Assembly (NCBI GenBank): GCA_964019415.1
Contig: OZ025882.1
Coordinates: forward strand, 3,640,427 to 3,704,426
Direction of reading: 5' to 3'
DNA from: Ianthella basta
Lineage: Eukaryota > Porifera > Demospongiae > Verongiida > Ianthellidae
Length of the DNA stretch: 64,000 nucleotides
Shown here: positions 45,873 to 56,310 of the stretch, one piece after another
Position numbering within the stretch: position 1 is the stretch's first letter
How the letters are laid out: the number at the start of each line of letters is the position of its first letter
Translations under genes and position numbers: made by a program
The notes under the pieces: model-generated
What the model was told of the DNA's origin: nothing
Databases searched by the model: none
What the model saw: only the letters and a program-made list of their open reading frames with translations

Positions 45873-47855
45873 CTACAGTGCATGACTCCAAGTGCTGCAA
45901 AAGTCTTTTCTCATTGAAATTAGCAAGGGGAGACTCTTCCCCAGCTAAGCTCGAGTGAATGACTCCAAGTGTTACAAACGTCTTTTCTCATTACCATTAG
46001 CAAGGGGGAGTCTCATTCAATCAAACTCCAGTGCATGACTCCATGTGTTGCAAACGTCTTTTCTCATTTTCATTAGCAATTGGGGAATCTTTCCCAACCA
46101 AACTCCAGTGCATGACTTCAAATGTTGCAAACGTCTTTTATCAATCCCAATAGCAAGGGGGATCTTACATAACCAAACTTTAGGGCATGACTCCAAGTGT
46201 TGCAAAAGTCTTCCAACCAAACTCTAGTCCATGACTCCGAATGTTGCAAACGTTCTTTCTCATTCCCATTAGTAAGGGAGGGGGGGGAAGTATTAACCAA
46301 ACAAACTCTAATTTATGAATCCAAATGTTGTAAATGACTTTTCTCATGCCCAATAGCAATTGGGAGCCTTACCCAAACAAACTTTAGTGCATAACTTTAA
46401 ATGTTTAAAAGGTCTTTTTTCATTCCCATTGACAAGTGGGGAGACTTTCCCAAGCAAACTCAATAACATGTCTTTAGATTTCGTAAACGTCTTTTCTCGT
46501 TCCCAATTGGAAGGGGGGAGTCTTACCCAACCAAACTCCAGTGTATGACTCAAAATGTTGCAAACGTCTTTTCTGATTCCCATTATCAAGAGAGAATTCT
46601 TACCCAGCCAAACTCCAGTACATGACTCCTAATGCTGCAAACGCCTTTTCTCATTCCTATTAGCAAGTGAGGAGTCTTACCCAACTAAACTGAAGTGGAT
46701 GACTCCAAATGTTGCAAACGTCTCTTCTCATCCTCATTTGCAAAGGGGGAGTCTTACCCAACTGAACTCCAGGTCCTGAGTGTAAATGTTGCAAAGTCTT
46801 TTCTCATTCCCATTAGCAAGGGAAGAAGTCTTACCCAACAAAAATTTAGTGCATGCCTCTAACTGTTGCAAATGTCTTTTCTCATTTTCATTAGCAAGGT
46901 GGGAGTATTACCCAACTAAACTCTAGTGCACGATACCAAATGTTGCAAATGTCTTTTTTCATTTCAATTAGCAAGGGCGGTGTTTTACTCACACTAACTT
47001 TAGTGTATGACTCCAAATGTTGCAAACGACTTTTCACATCACCATCAGTTGAAAGTCGTACCCAACCAAAATTTAAGGCACAAGTATAAATGTTGCAAAC
47101 GTCTATTATCATTCCTATTAGCAAGGGGGGGAGTGTTACCTAACTAAACTCCAGTGCATAACTTCAAATGTTGCAAAGGTCTATTCTCATTCCCATTAAC
47201 AAGTGGGTAGACTTGCCCAAGCAAACTCAAGTACATCTTTCCAAATGCTGCAAACGTCATTTCTCATTCCCATTAGCAAGGAATAGTCTTACCCAACCAA
47301 AATTTAGTTCATGACTCCAAATGTTTCAAACGCCTTTTCTCATTCCCATTAGCAAGGAGGGAGTCTAATCCAACCAAACTGTAGTGCATGAATCCAAATA
47401 CTGCAAACGTCTTTACTCAATCCCATTATCAAAGGGAATCTTACCTAACTAAACTCCAGTGCATGACTCCAAGTGTTGCAAAAATCTCTTCTCATCCGCA
47501 TTTGCAAGGGGGGACTCTTACTCAGCCAAAGTCGAGTGCATTACTCCAAATAAGCAAACGTCTTTTCTCATTTCCATTAGCAAGGGGGGGGGGGGGGGTC
47601 TTACCCAGCCAATGGCGAGTGCACGACTCCAAATGTTGCAAACGTCTTTTCTCATCCCCATTTGCAAGGGGGGGGGGGGAGTCTTATCCAACTAAACTCC
47701 ATGGCAAGACTCAAAGTGTTGCTAAAGTCTCTTCTGATCCTCATTAGTACGGGGGGACTCTTACTCAGCCAAAGTCGAGTGCAAATAATGCAAACGTCTT
47801 TTCTCATTCCCATTAGCAAGGGGGGAGACTTACCAAAGCAAACTCCAGTGTATGT
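45873..47855 (+). repeat. satellite A, main forward array (right part)
   Basis: About 26 more units, same orientation. Expanded G-runs occur at 46270, 47585 and 47670. It ends where copy 2 of the 232-bp block begins, so the block bounds this segment on both sides. Confidence 0.92.
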
Positions 47856-47859
47856 CTGT

Positions 47860-48078
47860 AAGTTGCGCTGGTAGTCTTTTCCATTATCAACTAATTGGGT
47901 GGGGTTTGGGGTGCTGGTGGGCTAGAGTGCAAGGTACAAGGTTCAAGGTTCACCAGCCAGAGATTGTGGGATGCCCAGGCCATGGCGGCAAGATTATCAG
48001 TGACTGCATGCACCCCCTAACAACAAACATCGTCCACTGAACACAAACCGATTCGCTCTGACTTACAGAAATGCTTGT
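47860..48078 (+). repeat. 232-bp block, copy 2, at the end of satellite A
   Basis: Partner of 45640-45872. This copy continues into sequence leading to minisatellite C and is probably the original edge; copy 1 would then have been carried into the array by duplication or unequal exchange. That direction is inference. Confidence 0.85.
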
Positions 48079-48199
48079 GTAAGTCTGTGTGTATTTCGGG
48101 CTGCTGGAAGAGTAGCGTTCTGGCTAAAAAGATTCCCCACATGCATGTTAAGAACATTTCTAATTCCAATTCTAATTCCAACTTGTATACTCTAAGAGA

Positions 48200-48535
48200 A
48201 CATTTGGTCCTGATCCTCTGTTACTTGTGTTGGTGGTCTTTTTTGCCACCAACTAGTGCTTTTACTCTGGTGGCACATGTGGTTCTGACCATCTGCTACT
48301 TGCACTGGTGGTCTTTTTCTACTTCCAACAACTGCATTTACTCTACTGCCACATGTGGTGGTCCCATTGTTACTTGCACTGTGTGGTGGTGGTGGTGGTA
48401 AATGTGGTTGCTGTACATGTTACTTGCACTGGTGGCCTTTTTCTACTTCCAGCTACGGCATTTACTCTGCTGCCACATGTGGTGGCCCCAATGTTACTTG
48501 CACTGTGTGGTAGTGGTGGTGGTGGTGGTGGTCGA
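48200..48535 (+). repeat. minisatellite C
   Basis: Four or more units of about 74 bp: 'tacttgcactggtggtcttt', 'ttctacttccaac', 'gcatttactct', 'gccacatgtggtggtcccat'. Shorter units consisting of 'tacttgcactgtgtggtggt' and GGT runs alternate with them. Inverted relatives lie at 50340-50690. Confidence 0.8.
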
Positions 48536-48774
48536 TATTGATATATATAGCGGTGTTCGGTATATTAATGCAGCCAGGCTCACTTCACCATGAAATTTGA
48601 TGGGCCCACCAAGTAGTCCATCTACTGATGAAATTAACAGTATTAGTTGCTTGAAGGATCACTGGGTTTACGCCACCAGCCAACTACACCAGTATTGGTG
48701 TTACAGTTGGTTGGGAGGCCCAAAGGGCCCTATTAAGTTGGTAAATAGGCAACCAGTGATTCCCTTCCCCCTAA

Positions 48775-48859
48775 CATCCTACAAAGATGGAAGAGCCACA
48801 GACAGCTGTTTCGCCCTAATTGGGGCTCATCAGTGTGGCGTACTGATGGTAAAAGGATG
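48775..48859 (-). ncRNA. hammerhead ribozyme, diverged tandem unit 1
   Basis: On the minus strand: outer stem I CATCCT with AGGATG, inner stem I GCCACA/TGTGGC, CTGATGA (complement of 48827-48833), stem II GCCC/GGGC with loop CAATTA, GAAAC-AGCT-GTC. The predicted cut is between 48801 and 48800. All core bases are intact. The outer stem is shorter than in satellite B and of different sequence but still pairs. Confidence 0.85.
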
Positions 48860-49149
48860 AATGCCACCTCCATATGTATCCACCACAAGCTAAACACTTG
48901 TGGTTTCAACACATAGAAGCAGCATAAAATAAGGGGGAAGCCTCAGCCAAAGACGGCTGGAGTCAGGGTTGTTCAAAAGTGACTCTTGCAGTTGGGCCCC
49001 TGCAAAGGCTAGGTTTGTTGCTTGAAGGATCACTGGGTTTACGCCACCAGCCAACTACACCAGTATATATTGGTGTTACAGTTGGTTGGGAGGCCCAAAA
49101 GGCCCTATTAAGTTGGTAAATTGGCAACCAGTGATTCCCTTCCCCCTAA

Positions 49150-49234
49150 CATCCTACAAAGATGGAAGAGTTACAGACAGCTGTTTCGCCCTAATTGGGG
49201 CTCATCAGTGTGGCGAACTGATGGTAATAGGATG
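49150..49234 (-). ncRNA. hammerhead ribozyme, diverged tandem unit 2
   Basis: Same core as unit 1 (complement of 49202-49208), C17 at 49176. The outer stem pairs over 7 bp (CATCCTA/TAGGATG), but the inner stem I is weakened: GCCACA faces TGTAAC. The core is intact; activity may be lower than in unit 1. Confidence 0.75.
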
Positions 49235-49625
49235 AATGCCACCTCCATATGTATCCACCACAAACTAAAACACTTGTGGTTTCAACACATAGAAGCAGCA
49301 TAAAATTAGGGGGAAGCCTCAGCCAAAGACGGCTGGAGTCAGGGTTGTTCAAAAGTGACTCTTGCAGTTGGGCCCCTGCAAAGGCTAGGTTTGTTGCTTG
49401 AAGGACAGTATTACCAGTATTACCAGTATTACTTAATTAGCAAGGAAATGGCCGAGATATGCAAAGGTGTAACGTATATTTAATCAGCTGTGTCCCACTT
49501 AATCAAGACGATATTAAAGCAGCCAGGCTTGCTTCACCACAAAACCTGGTGCGCACGGCTAAGCTAAAGTGGCCCATCAACCTATGCTATTAGCATTATT
49601 ACTTGATTAAGGACAAAATGGCCCA

Positions 49626-49631
49626 TGTGTG

Positions 49632-49668
<37 letters not shown>
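49626..49668 (+). repeat. (GT)n microsatellite
   Basis: About 20 GT units with a gtgcatg start and gcgtgcatgc end. Confidence 0.9.
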
Positions 49669-49671
<3 letters not shown>

Positions 49672-49839
49672 CATGCATGAGTGCTCCCTTCAGTGGGTTC
49701 ACCTGCTACAACAAGTCTAGCAAGTTTAGCTTTACATGGTAGTGGAGGGTTGCTGGATTACATGCATCCACCACTGTGTCATGCTTTTGGTGCAGAAAAA
49801 AGCATGTGACAATGCTAAAGATTGATAGGCAAACAAACA

Positions 49840-49925
49840 GTTAAGAAAAAAAAAGTTAAAAGGTGGCTGTAGTAGGATTTGAACCTAGAACTTTGGATTG
49901 TTAAGCAACCACACTAGACAGTGTG
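49840..49925 (-). repeat. tRNA-like sequence, probable SINE head or tRNA pseudogene
   Basis: On the minus strand TAGGTTCAAATCCTA is a good T-arm/box B. It is preceded by a region resembling an anticodon arm and by GTCTAGTGTGGTTGC, a weak box A, and followed by CAGCCACC and a run of T (a Pol III terminator-like stretch near 49840-49850). The D and anticodon arms do not fold properly, so it is not a functional tRNA. Confidence 0.45.
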
Positions 49926-50339
49926 GGCCTTGGCTAATGCAAAGGTGACACATACCTGCTAATTGGGTGTCATTTTTTACACTTGTCCTGTATTTTTGGC
50001 ATTCTGGCAATAATTAAGAAATACTGCTGATGACATAACCTGGTGGATCACCTGCCCATGTCCACCAAATTTCGTGATAATCTGCTTACTTACTGCTATA
50101 TTTCAACTAGTACTACACTATGTATCTGTATAAATGCGCCATGCATTATGTATTATCCTATGGGAATTTATATTTGCTGTTTGACTGCAATTTTGCACAG
50201 GGCCGAATACCTAATTATAAAATCTGTTTAATTTGAAATCCATTAATTTCTTCATAGTTGCATGCATGCTGAATACTTGTCCGCAGCATCCTTTGTAGCC
50301 TCTGTGAATTATATTATCTATTTATTTAGATTAGTGGTG

Positions 50340-50690
50340 TATATTGTTACTTGCACTGTATGTATATATCCATAACCGCCACCACCACCATCGCACGGTG
50401 CAAGTTACAATGCATGCATTCGGTATATGCGCCATTATTCTAGAAAAAACACCACCACCACCACCACCACACAGTGCAAGTTACAATATCGCAGCCACCA
50501 TGTGCCAGAAAGTAAATGCACTCAATGGCTGAAGAAAAAGACCACCAGCGCAATTTACAGCCTGTCAGAACCTGCACCGCTGCGATTGGAGTGCACGCTG
50601 CAGCAAGCAAATGTAAGCTTGCATTTATTTACTTTAGATTAGTGGTGTATATTGTAACTTGCACTGTATACATAAAGCCATAATTATGAC
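50340..50690 (-). repeat. inverted copies of minisatellite C
   Basis: 'accaccacca ... cagtgcaagttacaat' and 'aaaaagaccaccagcgca' are reverse complements of C-unit phrases. 'ttagattagtggtgtatatt' followed by 'gtaacttgcactg' occurs twice, at about 50330 and 50636. Lies just beyond the myosin stop codon, so it may be part of its 3' untranslated region. Confidence 0.6.
50624..50629 (-). promoter_or_regulatory. possible poly(A) signal of the myosin gene
   Basis: AATAAA on the minus strand, 330 bases past the stop codon at 50959. It is the first exact AATAAA I noticed downstream in that direction. AT-rich context makes chance occurrence easy. Confidence 0.3.
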
Positions 50691-50958
50691 AATGTCAATT
50701 TGAAAACCATATAGGGGCTGCCTGCAGCAGTCCCTAAAAATACGATTCCGCACTTCATACACTGACAACACCATGAGGATACTCCAAAGCATGGAAAATG
50801 TCATTGCTACAACAGAAAATTTGTGCAGTCCCTACATGTCCCTATTAAACCTAAGACACTGTTCTCCCCTATGTTTACCACCACTAGACCTAAACTAACA
50901 GTTGATAGTCAACATCTACACAGTTGGTAATCTTACTGCAGCTATTCTAAAGGAATAT

Positions 50959-51085
50959 CTAATCTTCATCATCTCCATAGCTTTCATCGGTGTTGGTAGC
51001 TGGAGTCAATTTCCCACTACGCTTGCCAACTCTTGATCCTGCTGTGAAGGATGTACCATATCCTGTCCTGCTACTAGTACTGGGC
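50959..51085 (-). CDS. non-muscle myosin II heavy chain, last exon
   Basis: Minus-strand exon after acceptor ...tttccttcag. The first base completes an Arg codon begun in the previous exon (AG|G); then 41 codons start PSTSSRTGYGTSFTAGSRVG and end NTDESYGDDED before TAG (complement of 50959-50961). This is the short non-helical tailpiece that follows the coiled-coil rod in non-muscle myosin II. Ser/Thr- and Gly-rich sequence with an acidic end matches its role: it regulates filament assembly, often through phosphorylation (DESYGDDED would suit casein kinase 2; inference). The frame joins exactly to 55231-55328. Confidence 0.85.
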
Positions 51086-51227
51086 CTGAAGGAAAGTAAA
51101 ATCCGCACAGTAAAGCTTCTCCATTCATGTTGCAAAGAACACATGTGAATTCATTATGTGAAAATGAAATTTCCTGAAATAAAATAAATTCAATTCATGA
51201 AATCATGTGAATTCTACATAGACTACA

Positions 51228-51790
51228 GTGGAACCCATTTAACACAAACTCGTCTAACCTGAAATTTCACTTGACACGAACAAATCTTCAAGTCCCTAGT
51301 ACATTCGTATAGACTCCTGTACAAAATGCCTCGGATAACGCGAAATTCACATTAACACGAAAGAATTTCTGTTGCTCACGTGTAATATTTTACACATAAG
51401 CCAAAAAATGGTAGCTGCAAAGCCCCAAGCAGAAATCACTTTCTTTGAAGGAGCGCTTTGAGATCATTAAAGAAGTTACAAATAATCTGGAAAGCATGAA
51501 GGTAAATCTGAGGTTGCCAAGCAGTTTGCGATTGCCAACTCAACCCTATCCACCATCCTGAAAGATCAATAGAAACACATCGCTGCATTTGAGGAGTCGT
51601 CTTTCCAGCCAGAAAGAAAGTGCATTCGCTTAGCTCTCTAGGATGAAGTCAAAGAAGGTCTCCTAATCTGGTTTAAGAGTGTTAGGGAGCAGAATGTTTC
51701 AGTTTCCGGGTCTATCCTCTAGACCAAAGCCAAAGAAATCGCCAGAAAGCATCAAATGTACACGAATCCATTTTCTCCAAGACTCTCTGC
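51228..51790 (+). pseudogene. Tigger/CENP-B-like transposase, N-terminal remnant in myosin intron
   Basis: The left terminus CAGTGGAACCCATTTAACAC at 51228 resembles pogo/Tigger ends. From about 51445, changing frames give SLKERFEIIKEVTNNLESMK, then VAKQFAIANSTLSTILKDQ, a HTH repressor-like pair, and LLIWFKSVREQNVSVSGSIL, the second DNA-binding domain. The catalytic domain is gone. It lies antisense to the myosin gene in its last intron. Confidence 0.65.
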
Positions 51791-53190
51791 TTATTAAAGG
51801 TCCACTCATGGTTATACAAGTTGCCTTTATATGATAGATTATCATCTAGAACCACTGAAAATCACTGTTAGAGCGCTTCAAAATTCCCTGGTAGAGGGAT
51901 AATGGCTCACTTCTGGAAAATTGGCCGAAGAAATCCACCATATTGCTGTGATGTCACAGTAGACTTGACGTACACTTGTGTCTATGCTTGAATGGGTCAC
52001 ATGCCGTGTGGGAAGAGAATTGCTGACTGGCTTTCACGTCCCTCTTGTTGATGAACTCACCCTAATGCATCACAAATGCGTTGCTGGTGGATGTAGTAGG
52101 GCCAGTGGAGGCATAGATCTATGGTGGAGGCAACGATCGCTGCTTCATTTCACGAAGAGCGATAGTCTGAAGAAGTGGTGGCCAGCAGCTGTTGGCAGGG
52201 TCCATTGTATTGTTCTGTGCTTGATAAGACTCTCCTGTAAGATAGAATGCCTTTCGAATTGCAACTGATGCCCTACCTGCTATTTCGCTGTTTTTCTGGT
52301 CTAAATATTCTAGCAACAATCACTTTGCTCACTCTAGTACATCTGTCAGAATCCGAATGGCACTTTAACTTGCCCAAAGAGGTTATTTATTGAATTTTGC
52401 ACTTCCTATTGCATTATAGCCTTAGTAAAATGGTTGCTGTGGCGTCGACATGTACAAGAGTAGATAGGGTGCTTTTGAAATAGTGATCAACATACTTGGA
52501 CTTCAAATTGCTCTCTGAGTGTCCCTAATGAGTGTACACCAAGCTTGTAGGTTAGCACAGACTTGGAATCCTTACTTTCACTATGATTGGCCAAAACTGT
52601 GCCCTTATTCATTCAGCTTTGTTTAGTGGCAAGCACACCTATGTTCCCTAGTCTTAGCCCTTAGAAGTTGGGCTTACTCTTCAATCAGTTTCTGCGTGGT
52701 GGTGAACCTTGTAATGTTCTATGTTCATAGATAGCCACAGCTGTGTCTGCTTTGCAATCTTCGCTTGCTGTCTAGTTAGGTCACGTACCTATGCCTAGCC
52801 ACACAACAACCCTTGCTTCTCGCTTCTGGTGGGTCATGCAGTATCATCACTCATGATCAGTGCATAAAAACAAAGATAGATCTTTGCGTTTGTTTATGTA
52901 AACAGTATCTACGGTTTGTTCAAACTTGTGAATTAATTGTCTGATAGCACAAATGCAATGTCTCATTATAATAAACGTAACGCACATTTTTGTTGTACGG
53001 ATATACTCCTTCAGTTCTGGACGGAACGTCCTGAAATGCGGTAGGATTATGATGAGGCGTAGTGTGAGTGACCTTGCCAAGGTAAAATTTGATTAAAGAC
53101 ATCTGTCAAAGTTCTTGCCACTTTAATGGTGATCTGAACAAGGATAAAGAGTACTCTGGGCGAACAAGTGTTCAGAAGACGGGGAACAAT
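51791..53190. other. myosin last intron, no further gene seen
   Basis: Unassigned sequence. Open frames up to 96 codons on either strand lack motifs. Confidence 0.4.
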
Positions 53191-53194
53191 TCCA

Positions 53195-54520
53195 TGATGC
53201 CATCTTCACAGGTGAGTGCACGGTGCAGCTGGAGTGTCACAGATGAAAGACATTTCGGAGAAAAAATGCCCCCAGGAACTCAAGTACCGTCACAAGCACA
53301 ATCCCAAAATTCATGTTTGGGGTGGAATTTCTAAAAGAGGAGATACCCACCTGGTAATGTACCAAGGGATCATGACAGCAACAAAGTATGGAGACATTCT
53401 GTTTGCCTCCCTTATCCCGTTTACCTTGGTGGCCACAGACTCTACCGCCCTTTTCACATGGACCGCTTAACCTGGGCTAGCGCGTTCACATTTGGGGTCA
53501 AATCCGGGTCGAATCCAGGTCGAACCTGGATAAATCCAGGTCGAACCTGGATAAATCCAGGTCGAACCTGGATAAATCCAGGTCGAACCTGGATAAATCC
53601 AGGTTGTCATCCTTCTAACCCTGCTTGCGAGGTGGGTTCGACCCACATTTATCCGGGTTAAAAATGGCGACGTGCGAGTAGATGTGGCAGACAAATGGTC
53701 AAGGCTCTTTTGGGCAGATAGTCTGATGCAACCATCTGCGCAGAGCTACTGGGATCGTATGGAAATGATATCCTTTTTGGTAAGTTCGAGGGTGAGCCTG
53801 GCGACTCACACGTGGGTTGGATGTCCACTGAGAACCCGTGGATTGTGCTTCGTATGCATTGTGCTACGTGGTGATTGTCTGCCATTTTTTTTTAAAAAAC
53901 TCGGGTTTGGTAACCAATCGTGAGGTCACCGTGTGAACGCTAATCCGTGTTGAACCTGGATTCAATCCGGATCATGATTCCGGATTAAGCGTTCCGTGTG
54001 AAAGGGTTGTACCAGTATAATGACCCAAAACACACCAGCCAATATGTCCAAGCCCTTTTTGCGAGGAACCAGATCAATGGATGGTGGTGAGCCAGGAGGA
54101 TGCCCCCTTTTCACTGGCTCTTTCCATTGACAGCTGTTTTGCCTTGTGAAGGGTTGGTTTCAGTGTATCCGCCTTGTTCACAATGTCAGATCTTATGTGA
54201 CTGTGAAGCTGGGCCTTAATGTGTCTCTGTTCCAGCTGCACCTGCTTGGGGTAGGATGGATTGTGCAGAGATAACCGCAGAGAACCCCAGAGATATCTTA
54301 AACCCCATCATGAAGGTGTGGGCGACCATGAAGAATTTCTTGCAGGCCAAGCAGCACAAGCCAAAGAATATGCCTGAGCTCAAGCAAAAGATAAAGCTAT
54401 TTTGGAAGATGCTGTCCCCCAAGATGTGCTCCAGTACGTTGACCACCTGCTGCAGGTCATGCCTGATGTTGTCAAGGCGAATGGAGCTCCTTCTGGACAC
54501 TAAAACTTCTTATTCTGTAT
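53195..54520 (+). pseudogene. Tc1-like transposase interrupted by a nested element
   Basis: Translation in pieces: FTGECTVQLE (the first catalytic Asp region, changed to Gly), RHKHNPKIHVWGGISKRGD, then HLVMYQGIMTATKYGDILFA, up to 53445. After the nested element at 53446-54009, the protein resumes QYNDPKHTSQYVQALF (the second catalytic Asp in NDPKHTS) at about 54013. A further 180-bp interruption follows, then ENPRDILNPIMKVWATMKNF with the end of the domain, finishing near 54500. Independent of the Tc1 remnant at 0.9 kb. Confidence 0.75.
53446..54009. mobile_element. 564-bp DNA element nested in the Tc1 remnant
   Basis: Ends CGCCCTTTTCACATGG... and ...CCGTGTGAAAGGGTTG are inverted repeats (CCCTTT.CACA.GGA.CGCTTAA in both). 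TAC (53443-53445) is repeated at 54010-54012; removing the element with one TAC restores the Tc1 frame ...LYQYNDPKH. The 3-bp duplication suggests a Harbinger- or CMC-like transposase acting in trans. Inside, at about 53515-53604, is a four-copy 21-bp tandem repeat whose unit contains the hairpin CCAGGT-CGA-ACCTGG. No transposase gene is present. Confidence 0.8.
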
Positions 54521-55230
54521 GGAACATTGCCTGTGTATTGTATATTTCCAACTGCACTATTCACTTCCTGAAATTATCTCTGCATGCTGTTTTGCATATC
54601 AACAAACAGTGCACTTATGTACTTAAACAAGCATCGCAGTCGTTGGACTAATCATCGCACGATTGGGTGAGACAAAACATAGACACACGAAGGAGAAATA
54701 GCTGACCAGCAACATTACAAGTCCTTCGCCCGAGCACCGTCTTCTACGTATGACAACCGATAGCATACAGCTTTAGTAGCCAAGTCCATCTTCAATGATG
54801 ACAATTGTGATACTGCTTCAGTATACGATGCCCTCCGAGACCACGACGAAACTACAGACATACATCACTAGGTAAGCTTCACTCACTTGGAAATCATTGT
54901 CTCGGCCTAGATCTAAACGGGTCGACGGCCTGCCCATTGCCACGCAGGCTTCACAGACTTGCTGTGGGAATAGGTAAGTTTCCGTGTGTCACGTACCACA
55001 TTTCACAAAGGCAAGTATTATGTAATAGGAAGTGATAAATTCTAAGATGGCTGCTTTGCATAAGAGAAGGTTTGTACAAATAATCCCTTACTGGTGAGTG
55101 AGCTACGTTAGGCAGCAAGCGTGCTTCCAAATGCACATTAGCACTAAGAATCAAATGTTAAGTGTAGATGAAGTGCTAATTGAGTCCACAGTAGGGCAAG
55201 AAAAGGTGTAGATAAATATGAAGAACTCAC
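54521..55230. other. myosin last intron, no element recognised
   Basis: Unique-looking AT-rich sequence; nothing identified. Confidence 0.4.
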
Positions 55231-55328
55231 CTCCTAGCTGTCTGCATGCTATCCACTTGCTCTGTTAGCTCTTCAATTTCACGCTGAAGCTTTCTTTTAG
55301 TTCCCTGCATTCGCTGTACTTCTTCTTC
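55231..55328 (-). CDS. non-muscle myosin II heavy chain, penultimate exon (end of rod)
   Basis: Minus-strand exon between ...cttgtgtag and GTGAGT. It encodes EEEVQRMQGTKRKLQREIEE and LTEQVDSMQTAR plus two bases of Arg. The heptad pattern and the [KR]RKLQRE[IL][ED]E.TE signature are those of the last segment of the myosin II rod; non-muscle rather than striated type, judged by the KLQRE motif. The rod dimerises two heavy chains and packs them into bipolar filaments. The exon is 98 bp, entered in phase 0 and left in phase 2; it is followed by a 4.1-kb intron holding pogo and Tc1 debris. Confidence 0.88.
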
Positions 55329-55767
55329 CTACACAAGACAGTACAGCAAGGTGCACATAGCAGCTTACCCAGTACATTACAATAGATGTGTTGATTGGCG
55401 TACACCATACAACTGCACCAGAGTACCCACCCACTTGTTTCCTAAGTGCATGCTTACTGTAGTGGATCAATGACAATCTAAGTACCTATTAGTGGGCTAT
55501 GCAGATGGCATTCCACATGCAATTTCACAGAATCCAAATGGGGGTCAAAATAGCCCATGTATGCCCAGTTGGCAGATGTTGTTGTTCAATGATTGAGATA
55601 GCTATGTACTTTGAGCTTGCAACATAGTTACAGCTAACAAGCTAACATCTTTTAGTGTGCTTCAAAAGTCGTGACAACTTCACTAACGTGGTTGCAAGTC
55701 AGCTCTGCATGTGCATATATTTAGTGATTAATGATTCGGTAGAGGCTCATAGCTGTGATTGTAGATT

Positions 55768-55962
55768 TAGCAAATAATTAGATGAGCAATACTGCAGCTT
55801 GAAGAAAGGAGGGTCACAGGATGTTTCGGCTCTCGAGCCTTTGTCAATTGCTTACTGCTTACTTGTAATGTACTGTAAGAAGTTGACAAAGGCTCTCGAG
55901 CCGAAACGTCCTGCCACTCTCCTTTCTTCAAGCTGCAGTATTGCTCATCTAATTATTTGCTA
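55768..55962. repeat. 195-bp palindrome built from a hammerhead-like motif
   Basis: Left arm 55768-55847 and right arm 55881-55962 are inverted copies differing at about four of 80 positions, with a 33-base centre. Each arm contains a motif (55882-55910 on plus; its mirror on minus) reading UUGACAA-A-GGCUC-UC-GAGCC-GAAAC-GUC: the spacing of a minimal Penelope hammerhead but with U3 and A8 in place of the usual C3-G8 pair. Lies in the 5.7-kb myosin intron. Confidence 0.7.
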
Positions 55963-56310
55963 AACATATATTTAGTATTTGTACTTGATTTGCTGCACAT
56001 TGTGCTGCATCTCTGGCCCTTGATGTTGGCAACCGCAGAGTCAATTAATCAGATCCTATTCACACGTCAATCACTAGATGGAGACGTCTGGAGTGGGACC
56101 AACCAGCGAGTAACGGCTAATAAGGCTATGACTAGCACCCTTGCATTACCATTGCTACCTGTAGCTAACCTCGATACTTTGTAGATGGTAGTTCAACTAG
56201 AAGCTATTCTGTGTCCAGGAGTGTTGAAAAATCCTGTAGAGAAGTATCGCTCGCCACATTTTTGCCGGCAAGTGCCCCTTCATGAGTTTCAGGTCCTTGT
56301 CCTGTACGCA

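Larger units (their letters stand above)
48647..49400 (-). repeat. diverged two-copy tandem of the hammerhead element
   Basis: Units start at 48647 and 49018 (371 bp) and the first bases of a third appear at 49394 (376 bp later) before the match ends. The minus strand resembles satellite B over about 200 bp, including 'aaccagtgat', the hammerhead and 'ccacaagtgttt'-like bases. The rest (for example 'gcctcagccaaagacggctg' and 'gcagttgggcccctgcaaag') is different. The two units are about 97% alike, so this tandem is recent, although its sequence is far from satellite B. Confidence 0.85.

Noticed and set aside
42005..47855. CRISPR-like array
   Set aside because: Units of 77 bp follow one another directly, with no unique spacers and graded divergence; ordinary satellite DNA in a eukaryotic genome.
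42330..47874. Many 60-119 codon open frames in satellite A
   Set aside because: The 77-bp unit shifts frame from unit to unit; the frames exist in several phases and on both strands with no start, splice or domain context.
48597..48640. Hammerhead at the CTGATGA of 48625
   Set aside because: No GAAA or stem II follows at the right distance.
49840..49925. Functional tRNA gene
   Set aside because: The T arm is good but the D and anticodon arms do not fold and the acceptor stem is absent; more likely a SINE or pseudogene.
53458..53661. Collagen- or antifreeze-like repeat protein (INPGRTW repeats)
   Set aside because: The repeat comes from the 21-bp hairpin units inside the nested DNA element and is open on both strands because the unit is a multiple of three.
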